Shown piece after piece: positions 1 through 10,786 of a stretch of DNA of 64,000 bases; the stretch's first letter is position 1, and each line of letters opens with the position of its first letter. The notes beneath the pieces were generated by a model. The model was not told the DNA's origin. It did not search any database and was given only the letters and a program-made list of their open reading frames with translations. Location: contig CM060978.1 of NCBI GenBank assembly GCA_030765065.1, positions 114,309,692 to 114,373,691 of the forward strand, read 5' to 3'. Source of the DNA: Deroplatys truncata. Lineage: Eukaryota; Arthropoda; Insecta; Mantodea; Mantidae. The position numbers and the translations under genes are program-made.

Positions 1-449
1 TCTCTTATGGTTTACCAGTTATGCAAAAGTCATTCACAATGAAGAATGCTTTTGGAGACATTTCCATAAAATTTGAGATATACATTTCATTTGTCATGAA
101 AATATCTTAAACATACGATATTTTAATCAAAATCGTTAAGAGCCATTTTTGAGAAAATTAGAATTTTCGAAAAATGTTCCATGTAAAGGGTAATCTGGGG
201 TGGGCGGATTTTCTTGAAAACTTTTGTGTCGCATCTTTGGAAGATGCTGAACCTAAATAACAAGTTTGGTGTTTATCCGACTGTTCGTTTCCGAGTTATG
301 CACGCACACACACATGCACACTTTCAAAAATGCTTTTTTTGGATTCAGGGGGTGTCAGAACATATATTTCCGGTGAAATCTCAGTATCAAATTTTTGGGT
401 GGAATACAATACTTCCCCTACTTACTATACATAGTAGAGAAAGTAGAAA
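1..449 (-). repeat. Family-A dispersed repeat, copy 1 (cut by window edge)
   Basis: This is a reverse-orientation copy of a repeat of about 850 bp that occurs six times in the window. It ends at the TAGTAGAGAAAGTAGAAAAT end near 430-449 and continues past position 1. The short antisense ORFs here and in the other copies are broken by length changes in an internal (GT)n tract and look non-coding. Confidence 0.85.
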
Positions 450-705
450 ATAAACAAAGGCCTATATGCAATGAGGCAGGCTAAGAGAATTATGGATAGG
501 GAAGTCTTAAAAGATGTATATTATGCCCTTGTCTATTCTCACATAAAACATGGGATCTCATTATGGGGAAACAAATGCAACAAATGTTTTAATAATTTTC
601 AAATTACAGAAGAAGGCCATTACAATTATTGCAAATGTCGATGAAACAACTAGTTGTAGATCTTTATTTACGAATCTTAAATATTCTAACTGTTCCATGC
701 ATATA
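450..705 (+). pseudogene. Non-LTR retrotransposon 3' coding fragment, left half
   Basis: Reading through frame breaks, this gives HIKHGISLWGNKCNKC, FKLQKKAITIIANVDETTSC and RSLFTNLKYSNCSMHI. That is the usual C-terminal part of jockey/CR1-type reverse transcriptase proteins (Y.G...WG..., QKKAIR.I....TSC..LF..L). It stops at a TA where the mariner at 706-2175 is inserted. The other half resumes after the mariner. No catalytic RT core is present here. Confidence 0.6.
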
Positions 706-2175
706 CGAGGGTTGGGGCAAAAGTCATGGCAACTATTTTTTTGCTTGTAGATATGTGAACAGATCACAAATGTATATGTGTCGTGTGGAAGTTCTGCAGG
801 CTAGTGTGTATGCAGGACAACAGATGGCTCTGTGACAGCTGGTACTAGGACAGTGAGGGCTGTGAAATCAGTCTGTTGGCGAGTGTCGTGCGAGATGGAA
901 CTAGCCCGTGTTGAGCAGCGCGCTTACATCAAAATAGCCATTCTTCAAGGGAGAAATGCGATGGAATGTCACAGTGAATTAGTGGAAACCCTTGGGAATA
1001 ATGCCCTACCATACCGTACAGTAGCATGGTGGGTAGGAAAGTTTCAGCAAGGACGTGTGTTAACCAGTGATGAACATTGTTCGGGATGACCTGTCAGTGT
1101 GTGGATTGACGTGGCACGTACCTTCATCGAGCAGCTCCTGGATGAAGACAGACGATGGACGCTACTGGAGTTAGAGATGGCAAGTGGCATCGAGAAATGC
1201 ACCGTTCACAGGATATTGCCTAATGAGCTGCAACTACGCAAAATTGCATTGCGGTGGGTACCGCATGCACGAACGGAAGTTCAAAGGTGGGTGCGCTATG
1301 CAATATGCTCTGACCACCTTGCACGCTGGCAACAGGTCGGCGATCAATTCTTGTCACGAATAATCGCCATTGATGAATTTTGGGCCAGGGCATATGAACC
1401 AGAACTGAAGCGTCAGTCCACGGAGTGGCGACATGCTGGATCACGAAGGAGGCAGAAGTTCCGTTAGAATCAAATTGATGGTTATTGTCGCATATGATGT
1501 CAGGGGTGTATTGTTTGCCACTTTGTTCCACATGGCAGGACAGTGACCGCACAGTACTACAGAGACTTCCTGGTACGACGTGGTGTTTGGGAGATATGTC
1601 CAGATCTTGTGGACAGTGCAATAATCCTGCACGACAATGCAAAACCACATAAAGCAGAGTGTGTAGGGCAGCTACTGCACATTGGGGATGGGAAGAATTG
1701 GAGCACCCACCATACTCTCCTGACATTTCGCCCTGTGACTTTGATCTCATTTGAAAGATTAAGGAACCACTATGTGGTAGGCGGTTTGCAACACGAGAGG
1801 ACATTGCTAATGCTGTGCGCGAACAGGTGACCCGATTCACACATGGTGCGGCAAATGCTGAGGCAGATGGTATTCAGCACCTCCCACATTGTTGGCAGCG
1901 TGTGGTGACAGTAGCAGGGGACTACTTTGAGAGTCTTTAGGCCTAGGTTTGTCGTGTTAACTGTATGTGTACTTTGTTGTCATCTTTTGCACCGTGAAGG
2001 CCATATTGCCCTGTTACTACCGTAATAAATTAGTGTGTTATGATATTTCAGTGCTATTTGTTGCCCACACATGTAGCTAACACCTTGTCCTTTCGTCTGT
2101 ATATGTCACATTTTCCAACCGGACTGGTATCTTCAAGAAAATAAATAGTTGCCATGACTTTTGCCCCAACCCTCA
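706..2175 (+). mobile_element. mariner-family transposon 1 (1.47 kb, with TIRs)
   Basis: The terminal inverted repeats are about 30 bp. The left end starts CGAGGGTTGGGGCAAAAGTC and the right end is the inverse of TGAGGGTTGGGGCAAAAGTC. TA duplications sit at 704-705 and 2176-2177. It carries one broken transposase on the plus strand and interrupts a LINE fragment. Confidence 0.9.
895..1940 (+). pseudogene. mariner-type transposase relic 1
   Basis: The start at 895 (MELARVEQRAYIKIAIL) gives the usual mariner N-terminal HTH. The relic is recognisable to the family ending AGDYFESL at about 1,940. The DD34D-type acidic residues can all be seen: IIAIDEFWARAY, ILHDNAKPHKAE and SPDISPCDFDLI. Breaks are an in-frame TGA at 1087-1089, a TAG at 1465-1467, a frame change around 1,470-1,530 (LMVIVAYDVRGVLFA lies in another frame) and a further shift after about 1,680. 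It cannot make a full protein. Confidence 0.85.
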
Positions 2176-2177
2176 TA

Positions 2178-2455
2178 TATTTATGAATGTATAAAATATA
2201 TAACAAAAGAAAATATATATATAAAATAATTTTAATGTACATTCATATGATGTGAGAAACAAAGCAGATTATTTTAGGACCACACTTAGGGGCACTCTTA
2301 ATAATAGAGCTATTGAAAATATTGGGAAAGATATATATATTAGTCTACCTAAAGAAATAAAACAATGCAATATTACGTGTATAAAAAGATACCTAACAGA
2401 GCAAGCTTTTTATAGTATCGATGAGTATAAAAATGTAAATAATATATGACATGTT
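2178..2455 (+). pseudogene. Non-LTR retrotransposon 3' coding fragment, right half
   Basis: This continues the fragment interrupted at 705. It reads NVHSYDVRNKADYFRTTL, then ISLPKEIKQCNITCIKRYL and TEQAFYSIDEYKN. This is the C-terminal signature of many insect jockey/CR1-like elements (HSY.TRNK..., LP..IK......FK..L...L....FYS..EY). Together with 450-705 it makes a colinear stretch broken only by the mariner. Confidence 0.6.
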
Positions 2456-3201
2456 TCACCTCTAAGTAATTTAAATATAAATTTTATGTATATTTTTGTC
2501 AGATGACGTATCCTAAGTATGTGAACTTAAAGGATGAAATGAAATTTAAAATCCCATACAGTATAATGCAAAGAACTTTCATTTTTACGTACATGTTAAT
2601 TATGAACTTTCAGGATTACGTATGCAATTTTTATTAAATATGGTTTTGTCATTAGCATTATTTCATCTATTCTTGAACAAAAATGTCATTACATATTGTG
2701 TATTAGTACACTTTTGCTTCAATTTCAAACTGTTGTCCAGAAACAAACTGCGCAAACTGCAGCATTAAATTCTTTGTTCTCTGAGCAAATTTATCAATAC
2801 TACCTACAAATGCATAGCCACTTTCTAAGGCTGGCAACCAGATATTTTTGCACAATGAGATGGTACTAGCTAAACCATAGCCTTCTTTTTAAGAAAGGCT
2901 GTGGTTAAACTCAAATGCACTTCTGTTTCTAATTTAGTCTGAATTGAAGGTTTCGTTTTCACATGGTTTCCATTGTTGAACAAAGGAAGATAGCTAAAGC
3001 TATTAAAGTCTACATCTTACATTTTTGCTGGTTTTTAAAGAGCTGTTTGTTAATGTTTGTATCTTGTGTTAGTGTTGAGTAAGATAGTTATTTAAGTTTG
3101 CATTTTGTATTTTTGCTGGTTAAAGAGTTATTTGTTAAAGTTTGTCTTGCATTTTTGTCAATCACTGACTAAAGAGTTATTTGTTAACTTTGACAACATA
3201 A
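2456..3201. other. AT-rich stretch; leader of the Tigger element with subrepeats
   Basis: No gene was seen. From about 3,030 to 3,190 an imperfect 50-80-bp unit recurs around the core AAAGAGTTATTTGTTAA (near 3,037, 3,122 and 3,172). Because it ends at the Tigger transposase start it is probably that element's 5' leader. The part before 2,880 shows nothing. Confidence 0.4.
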
Positions 3202-3726
3202 TGGAGGCAAAGAAAAGGAAACAGTTTTGAAGAGAACAGAAAGTTGAGCTGATAAAGAAGGTGGAAAATGGAATGAAGCAAATCGAAGTAACATGTGTAC
3301 ATAACACCAATCCCACCACTCTTATGACAATACTTCATGACAAAGAGAAAATGCTTCGGGCATACAAAAGGTCAACAATTTGCCCTAAAAGAAAAAAGAT
3401 TCATGTTAGTGATTTCCATCATGTGGAAGCAGCAGTGGACACATGATTCCAAGATGTTAGGGCCAAAGGTTTAACAGTTTCTGGACCAAGCAAAAGCAAA
3501 GAAGTTTTCAATGTTATTGTTCATCAAAGGCTTCCAAGCAAGTGCTGGTTGGCTTTTTCATTTTCAAGAGATATGGCATTTCCTGGGAAAGCATCAGTGG
3601 GGAAGCAAATGATGACGATGATGATGATGTAGAAGCTGCTCGGGAATGGAAAGAAACACATTTGAAGGATGTCATTGTAAATTACAAGCCAGAAGGCATT
3701 TTCAACGCAGATGAAACTGCATTTTT
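3202..3726 (+). pseudogene. Tigger/pogo-type transposase relic A, 5' part
   Basis: The start is ATG at 3202 (MEAKKRKQF, then a stop, then REQKVELIKKVENGMKQIEV), the CENP-B-like HTH typical of Tigger transposases. It goes on through LHDKEKMLRAYKRSTICPKR, then WFQDVRAKGLTVSGPSKSKE in another frame, and ends GIFNADETAF, which holds the first catalytic Asp. Several stops and frame changes and an acidic run from a (GAT)n tract show decay. The family-A repeat at 3,727 then splits the gene. The next codons (YKMLPNKT) appear after the insert. Confidence 0.8.
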
Positions 3727-4571
3727 ACTTTCTTTACTACATATAGTAAGTAGGGGAAGTATTGTATTCCACCAAAAAATTCGATACCGAAATTTCACCA
3801 GAAATATATGTTTTGAGACCCCCTGAATAAAAAAAAAGAAGCATTTTTGGAAAATGTGTGTGTGTGTGTGTGTGTCTGTGAACAGCATAACTCAGAAACA
3901 AACAGTCGGATAAACACCAAACTTGGTATTTAGGTTCAGTATCTTCCAGAGATGCGACACAAAGTTTTTCAAGAAAATCTCCCAACCCCAGATTACCCTT
4001 TACATGGAAGATTTTTCAAAAATTTTAATTTTCTCAAAAATGGCTCTAACGATTTTGATTAAAATATCATATGTTTAAGATATTTTCATGACAAATCAAA
4101 TGTATATCTCGAATTTTCTGGGAATGTCTCCAAAAGTATTCTTCATTGTGAATGACTTTTGCATAACTGGTAAACCATAAGAGATAAGACAAAATTTTAC
4201 TACACAAAAAATGTAGATCGTGTTAAAATACACAATTTATGTCATATACATTTTTTTTGTTGAGTGAACCATTTTCGAGATATTGCTTGTTATTCCCTTA
4301 AATTTTCCAATACTTATACTTTTTCTCAAATGGGAATTCGTTATTCATTTTCTTTATGCCCTGGACATACAAAGAGAATGGAATGCGCCACATAGCAACC
4401 AGCTCTTAAAAGATTTGACTATCGCTTAAAGCCTACCAATTCCCCTTGCACCTACAAGAAAATTAGCAATAAGATTAACATTTCGATTAACATGAAGCAT
4501 ATGGAGAATAAGCATTTGTAAAAATAGTTTGTACAAGAGTAGAGAAAGTCATGTGACTGTAACACATCAGA
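3727..4571 (+). repeat. Family-A dispersed repeat, copy 2 (inside Tigger A)
   Basis: This full-length copy runs from ACTTTCTTTACTACATATAG to TGTAACACATCAG. Both borders are fixed because it interrupts a known protein: GCATTTTT before and TTTTTTTATAAAATGCTG after rejoin as ...AFFYKMLPNKT. It has an internal (GT)n tract at 3,855-3,875. Confidence 0.9.
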
Positions 4572-5540
4572 TTTTTTTATAAAATGCTGCCAAATAAAAC
4601 AATGACTTACATGGTGGTTAGCAATCAATACAGAGACTGACAGCATTATTCTGTGCAATGCCACAGGTACATAGAAGCTGAAGCATGGCACTTTGCTAAG
4701 CAAGGTGTTTAAAAGGTGTTGCATCTCTGCCAATGAAATATATGGCCAATGGCAAAGCATGGATGACAAAAAGTCCCTTCACAGACTGGCTCATTGAGGT
4801 GGATAAAGAGATGGACAGAGATAAGAAAATTCTCCTCCTCATAGACAACTGCTCTAAGCATAAAGTGGAATGCAGGTTATAAAATATCAGACTTGAATTT
4901 CTACTTGGTAATTGCACATCGATGTTACTGCCATTAGACCAAGACATCATCCAAAATGTCAAAGTGCACTTTTGCAAATGTTTTGTACAACGTGTGCTTA
5001 TCAACATAAAACTTAAGATGCCTAGTGATGTCAATGTTCTGCGGGGTATCCAAATGATAGCAGGGACCTGGTGGAACATGAAAGCAAACTGAAGCTGTGT
5101 GGTTGGGGAAAAGCTGGCATTCTGAATTTTCAGCCAGTTACAGCACCAGATGACACTGAAGTCTCTTGAGAGTTGTGGGAAGAAGTTGCAAAGGCAACTG
5201 GATCTGCCATCTTCATTAACCTTTGAAGAATATGTCTCTATGGATGCTAAGGGAGAGGTAACACATCACCTTACATTAGGAAATAGTGGAGTCTTTGACT
5301 GTAGCAGCCCCTCAAGATAACAGTGATGACAATGAAGAGGAAGAAGTTGAAACTTCAGCTGAAAGTGTGTATTCTTTCTGCAATGAAGCATATACAGCAG
5401 TAAGGCAATATGTGGAGAAAATTGACAAGGTGTGAGAGAACATTCTGAAGTCACTTAGTGAGGTTGAACAGTTTATGGATGAGAACTTGTTGAAAAAGTC
5501 GAAACAAACCAAAATCAATGACATCTTCAAGAGGGTTGGG
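4572..5540 (+). pseudogene. Tigger/pogo-type transposase relic A, 3' part
   Basis: It resumes with FYKMLPNKTMTYMVV. Further on it reads SPFTDWLIEVDKEMDRDKKI, LLLIDNCSKHKVECRL (second catalytic Asp) and MLLPLDQDIIQNVKVHF (third). The C-terminal arm reads TFEEYVSMDAKG and finally FMDENLLKKSKQTKINDIFK, the common Tigger ending. Stops and frameshifts are scattered. It is a relic of DDE_1/CENP-B-type transposase. Confidence 0.8.
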
Positions 5541-5593
5541 GGTAGGAGGGGGTGTGCACATGCGCACAGGTAGTGCCAGAAGTGGTAAAGTGA

Positions 5594-6354
5594 TGGAAAA
5601 GACTGAGGCTCACAGTTATAAGGTTCATGCATTTGAAGGGTAATAATGCTCAGGAAATTCATGATATGATGGCAGTTGGAAATGATTGTCCATTTTATGA
5701 CACTATTGAGAGGTGAAAAGGAATTTCTGAAGACTCACATGTCCCTCACAAACTAGCCAAGACCTGGAAGACCATCACTGACAGATGATGCGGCCACTGA
5801 AGAAAGTGGAGTGACAGATGAGCAAACATCCAAATGGTCATGAGTGAAACTGGTCTCAGTTATGGTAGTGTTTATGTAAAATTATTCATGATGAACTGCA
5901 CATATCTAAAGTGTCTACACGGTGGGTTCCGTGTTTGCTAACCCCTTTCCAGTAACAAGCACGGTGTGCCTTTCACAACAACTGTTGATACTGTTGGAAC
6001 AGGATGAAGAGGATTTTTTGATCCCCTGGTAACCATGGATGAATCGTGGATGTATCAATATGATCCAGACACCAAAACCACGAGCAAGGAGTGGAAGCAT
6101 GCTCATGCACCCACCAAAAAGGCAAGGTGCAAAAATCAGCTGGGAAGGCTATGTTCTCAGTTTTTTGGGACTGTCATTGAGCCATCCTCACAGATTACCC
6201 AGAAAAGGGTAAAACCATCACTGGTGCCTATTACAGCAATCTTCTGGACAAGTTGCAAAATGCTCTGATTCAGAAACACAGTGGTATGCTCTCCAGTGGC
6301 ATTTGTCTCTGAGCTGACAGTGCATAGCTCACTCTCTCAAGTTGCAGTTGACAA

Positions 6355-6420
<66 letters not shown>

Positions 6421-6655
6421 ATAAAAGGCTATGAGATCTTGCAGCATCTATCTTATTCTCCCGATCTCACACCCAGAAATGAAAAATCCATTATGGGATC
6501 ACCTATTTGGCAACACAGATGACATCATTCATGAAGTGGAAGAATGGTTTAAGGCGTATCTGCAGACTTCTACAATTATGGTATTTGGAGGGTCAAAACA
6601 AGCTGGGAAAAATGTGTAAATCTGGATGATGACTATGTAGAGAAGAGTTAACAAC
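5594..6655 (+). pseudogene. mariner-type transposase relic 2
   Basis: The start is ATG at 5594 (MEKTEAHSYKVHAFEG, then a frameshift into GNNAQEIHDMMAVGNDCPFY). Later readable parts are TDDAATEESGV, SETGLSYGSVYVKL, VTMDESWMYQYDPDTKT (first Asp), TKKARCKNQLG, SYSPDLTPRNEKSI and WEKCVNLDDDYVEK at the end. The region of the second Asp has been replaced by an (AAT)n tract at 6,355-6,420. No clear TIRs were found. It lies just after Tigger A. Confidence 0.8.
6355..6420. repeat. (AAT)n microsatellite and poly-A
   Basis: About 18 AAT units are followed by a run of A. The tract interrupts the mariner transposase just where the second catalytic motif should be. Confidence 0.97.
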
Positions 6656-7520
6656 TAAAAATCAAAACAAACTTTCTATAATTTTTTTTAAAGGTGATAA
6701 TTCAAACTTTATAAACAAATGCACGCACACACACACACTCTCTCTCTCTTTGTATGTCAGGAAGCCATCTGAAAAGTGTTAGGGCTGACCACTACTTATT
6801 AGAATCAAAATGAATAGCATCTCTCTACATAATACATATAAATGGGAACTAAAAGCAGATACACGAGTTGAAATACACCACTCAGGCAGAATTTATGAGC
6901 ATGAATATTTTATTCCATTGCTGGAGTGGAATTTTAGTGTTAATATGAGAATTCCGGGCAATCCGATAGCACATTCCAAAAACAGTGCAATAATATGCTT
7001 ATTTAGAGGTTAGGTTGCACTATTGCACAGTAATATTTAAATGTTTAAGGGATAATCAAAAACAAATCAGTAACTATGTCAGAATTATCCACTTTTCCCA
7101 AATAAAATTAAAGCATTACTGCAAGAACTATGCTAGTGATAATATTTGTCATAAAAGAAGCAATGAATGCAAACATCAGAGGAAATACAGTTTTCAATGA
7201 TCTCTCTCTACCAGCACATAAAATGCCGAAAATTAGTGAAGATTGTTATATATGTTAATGAGTGTGCATAGAATCTGAAAATCAGGCCACATGAATGTGT
7301 CCTAGTTCATCTTGGGGTGGTGCTGCTATGTCATCATACTTAGAACATATCCTCAATTTTTGAGTCTGTATATAATTATTTACAATAACAATGCTACAAA
7401 CATTTACAAACTTGCACCACCTGAATACCAATGGCATTCCAAAAACACAGGGATATTTTACATACATTAGCTATGATTGTAAAGAAATGAATGAAAGTAG
7501 GAATTTAAAAGGCAACATAC
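6656..7520. other. Khc intron sequence, no gene seen
   Basis: This holds a short (CA)n(CT)n tract near 6,722-6,750 and two short plus-strand ORFs (6810-7013 and 7015-7200) with no recognisable similarity. The minus strand was searched for the last Khc coding exon (AKPIRP) without success. Confidence 0.5.
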
Positions 7521-7656
7521 CAATTTGAGCACTTGGCCCCCTCCTGGCCAGATTCTTCTGCCGCACAGCCTCCTTGATACGGTCTACTTCATATTGATAG
7601 CGTTTTCTATCCTTCATAGCACCTTCCTTAGCATCCTTCAGAGCAGACTCCAATGC
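7521..7656 (-). CDS. Khc: Khc exon: tail up to the IAK motif
   Basis: This exon has 136 bases: 45 codons plus a final G. It reads [40 protein letters not shown] and PSAQI. In KIF5 the next residues are AKPIRP. The Ile-Ala-Lys (IAK) motif folds back on the motor and switches it off. Here Ile is the last full codon and the leftover G fits the first base of the Ala codon, so an intron cuts the IAK motif. The acceptor is TTTTGTAG and the donor G|GTATGT. Reading through the donor would add 15 unrelated residues before a stop. The exon with AKPIRP was not found at 1-7,520. Confidence 0.96.
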
Positions 7657-8299
7657 CTACAAAATACAGAAAAGCTTAAGCACTGATTCTAAAATACTAG
7701 TGAACAATTTCTTCCTCAAATCAGAAACAGGTTGCACTATCAAGTGAAAAACTTAATTACTTTGATTTTTATATGCACTACAACCAGTCTCGAGACAAGG
7801 TGTAGTGTGCGCTGAAGCTTGAAAATATTTGACTCGTTTATTCCAAGTTTTGAAACTTCGAGAGAAATTTCCTTAGCTAATAATGATTTACAGACTTTCA
7901 TGTTCACAATATAAGGCATCTTTTATGCTTCACTGGCTATTTCTAGACTTATAAACAAAAGGAAATGTCTACTTGCAAGTATATATTTTCAAATGCTACA
8001 TATGGCTGAATATTATCATATGTGTAAAATAAAGGAAATATTGCATTTTGCTATTTCTTGGCATTTTCTTAAAACAAAATTATCACTGCTCCTATAAAAA
8101 GTTTTAGGTTCTTTAGGCCTTGTAGCTTATCTTTCACCACTGCATTGGAGTATTTATTAGATAAATAGATATTTTATTTCACTTCGTTAGTTACATAAAT
8201 TAATTCTCATATAAGTTCTATAATACATAATTTTATCTCTACACATTACCCTTTACATATCATTTTCTCTTTCACTAAGTTGCTGCATTAGTAAGGGCC
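7657..8299. other. Khc intron sequence, no feature seen
   Basis: AT-rich intron between Khc exons. No repeat, ORF or RNA was recognised. Confidence 0.5.
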
Positions 8300-8998
8300 C
8301 GCAAACATACAACACCATGGTTGTCAAGTTATTGGGTCCTATTTAATTTTATGATTCAACAATCCACATTTTCTTTCTATTCCCTATTTCTAATTTTTTT
8401 CAGCCATTTATTTCTCACTACACCTAAATATTTTCCTATTTCAATTAAACTTTCCTTGGATTTAACTCTTAACATCCTTTTACGTATAATTTCATTTGGT
8501 AATCTAGGCTAATTGTTTCTTTGCAATCTTTTTCCTCATATTCATTGTTCCTTCACATTCTAACATTAAATGCCAATAATTATTAAATTTACTATTACAT
8601 AATGGACATTTGCCTTCATTTTCTCCTTCTCCTCCTATGCCTTTTAACCTCATCACCCCTGACCCAGCCCATGCAAAGCCCTCTCTTGCTATTTTGTTAC
8701 AAACATCAACATAGTTTTCTCTTTCCCATGTCCTTTTAATCTCTGTATATACATATAATGATCTTTTTGAATTAAAACTATCCATTATTTCCTGTCTTTC
8801 CATATCTTCAATCCTCAATCTGACTCTTTTCCAACATCCCTTCTCACGTGATTGTCTACATTTCCAAATATCCCCACACCCTATTTCATTGAGAATTGCT
8901 TCTAGGTGCTTATGCCAAGTATCCTCTTTATTTAGCTTTCGCTGAACCTCCAAACATTGTTTTAAAATATTATTATTCTCTGATTCCTCAATTCTCAA
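8300..8998 (-). pseudogene. Non-LTR retrotransposon C-terminal fragment with zinc knuckle
   Basis: The minus-strand ORF from 8998 to 8504 (164 aa) reads IEESENNNILKQCLEVQRKL, then RSLYVYTEIKRTWERENYVD, FAWAGSGVMRLKGIGGEGEN and CPLCNSKFNNYWHLMLEC. The C-x2-C...H-x4-C ending is the zinc knuckle that follows the RT in many arthropod LINEs. Decayed coding seems to continue to about 8,300. No RT core is present, so the copy is truncated. Confidence 0.6.
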
Positions 8999-9511
8999 CC
9001 AATACAGTATTTATTAAAGCAAAACAGTATGATTCTGAAATCACTCAGTGTTTTAATCAGTTGTTTTCTGAAGTGGATTAAGACTTAACGAGCTCCATAC
9101 TTGGTTGCCATATTGTGCCACCACGTTGATGTGTGTCAATTTTAAGTAAATATTTGTGTAAGCCATTTAACATTGTGGTGTTATTTGAATGAATATACTA
9201 TTACTCTGGTGTAACTATTTAGCAGAGTCTTTATCTCAGGTCATGATACTCAAAAGAACAAAATAATTTAAATAAATTTCAATGTCACTTTTATTTAACT
9301 TGTTGAAAATAAATCAATACTTGACAACATTAAGCAAACATTCATAAATATACACTTTTTCGTCATTTAGGTGTTGGCTTAATATTTCAGATATGTAATG
9401 AGTTGTATTAACAGGTCTGTTCTCCTTCAATGTCTTAAGCAAAGTGTGTAAAAACATTTCTCTTCCCTTAAGCTTATCACCATGACAGAAAGCAATCGAA
9501 TCAACAAATTA
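8999..9511. other. Khc intron sequence, no gene seen
   Basis: AT-rich; no feature recognised before the mariner TIR at 9,512. Confidence 0.45.
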
Positions 9512-10786
9512 TGAGGGTGGTCTGAAAAGTTTCCGACCTCAACATGAAGATGGCAGCACTCGTAAATAAAAGCTAGTGAATTTCATTGTTCATCTGTTGA
9601 CAGTTACTCACCAAAGTTTCAGCCGTTTTGGACGCTCAGTTATGTAACAGTTGTTTGAGTGAGGTGATGTGAGTGTTTTTATCAAAATGGACGAAATCGA
9701 GTATCAAGCTGTCATTAAATATTTGTTTTTGAAAGGCAATACACCTATGCAAATGAAAGATGAGTTGGATTCTGTGTATGGGGATTCTGCACCATCATTT
9801 ACCACAGTGAAATTTTGGGCAGCTGAATTTAAACGTGGCCATAAGAGCTTGGGAAACGATGAACGTTCGGGACGTCCAACAACTGCAACTACCGACGAAA
9901 ACATCGCCAAAGTTCAAATTGTGCTAGACGACCGCGGAATTAAAGTAAGAGAGATAGCAGAGGCTATGAACATGTCAAAAGAACATGTTTGTCACACATT
10001 AAATCAACATTTAGACATGAGAAAGCTGTCCGCGCGTTGGGTGCCGCGTTTGCTCACGTTTGACTAAAAACGTGTTCGAATGAACATTTCCAACGCTCTG
10101 TTGGCGCAGTTTAAGCGCAATAAATCTGAGTTTTGGCGCCGATTAATTACTGTAGATGAAACTTGGATACATTATTATACGCCCGAAACAAAAATACAGT
10201 CCAAACAGTGGACTGCAAAGGGGGAACCGGCTCCAAAAAAAGCAAAAACTGTTTTTTCGGCTGGGAAAGTGATGGCGACTGTTTTTTGGGATAGTCATGG
10301 AGTTATTTTAATCGATTATCTTCAAAAAGGAAAAACCATTACAGGAGCATACTACGCATCATTACTTGACAAGCTGAAGGCAGAACTTGCGGAAAAACAG
10401 CCACATTTGCAGAAAAAGAAAATCCTGTTTCACCAAGACACCTCAGCAGTTGCAATGGCGAAAATCCACGAATTATTGTTTGAACTGCTTGACCATCCAC
10501 CTTACTCACCAGATCTAGCCCCAAGCGACTTCTTTTTGTTCCCTCATCTGAAAATTGAGCTCGGAGGACAGAGATTTTCGTCAAATGAAGAGGCAATCAC
10601 CTTCGTGAACAATTATTTTGCAGAGAAAAATGCTGAGTACTATTTGAACGGGTTACAGAGATGGGAGCATCGCTGGGAGAAGTGTGTAGAGTTACAAGGA
10701 GACTATGTTGAAAAATAAAAAAAAAAAAAATTCTGAAAAAATGTCTAGTACATTTATTAGGTTGGAAACTTTTCAGACCACCCTCG
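9512..10786 (+). mobile_element. mariner transposon 3 (1,275 bp, nearly intact)
   Basis: The TIRs are about 28 bp: left TGAGGGTGGTCTGAAAAGTT, right the inverse of CGAGGGTGGTCTGAAAAGTT. TA duplications are at 9510-9511 and 10787-10788. The length is typical of mariner. It has the least damaged transposase in the window, so it is probably among the younger insertions. Confidence 0.95.
9687..10718 (+). pseudogene. mariner transposase 3, one stop and one small deletion
   Basis: The start at 9687 is chosen because mariner proteins begin MDEIEYQAVIKYLFLKGN. The upstream in-frame ATG at 9669 is an alternative. The frame runs to TAA at 10716-10718 (WEKCVELQGDYVEK). Two defects are visible. TAA at 10065-10067 replaces the Gln of the conserved RLLT.DQK motif. 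About five residues are missing after FHQD, where the family has NAP.H (about 10,440). All three Asp are present (TVDETWIHYY, FHQDTSAV, SPDLAPSDFF), but the spacing of the last two is about 29 instead of 34. Confidence 0.92.

Noticed and set aside
1220..1840. 206-residue minus-strand ORF over mariner 1
   Set aside because: It is the antisense shadow of the broken transposase and has no recognisable domain.
3737..3985. Antisense ORF (GDFLEKLCVASLEDTEPKYQ) conserved in several family-A copies
   Set aside because: Frames are broken differently in each copy at the GT tract. The conservation follows from DNA-level repeat identity.
6810..7200. Two consecutive plus-strand ORFs of 67 and 61 codons
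   Set aside because: Short, no known similarity and no sign of codon constraint; chance ORFs are expected in AT-rich intron at this length.
7282..7467. Terminal Khc coding exon at minus 7,467-7,282
   Set aside because: It does not contain AKPIRP or any tail sequence and has no suitable acceptor in the right phase.
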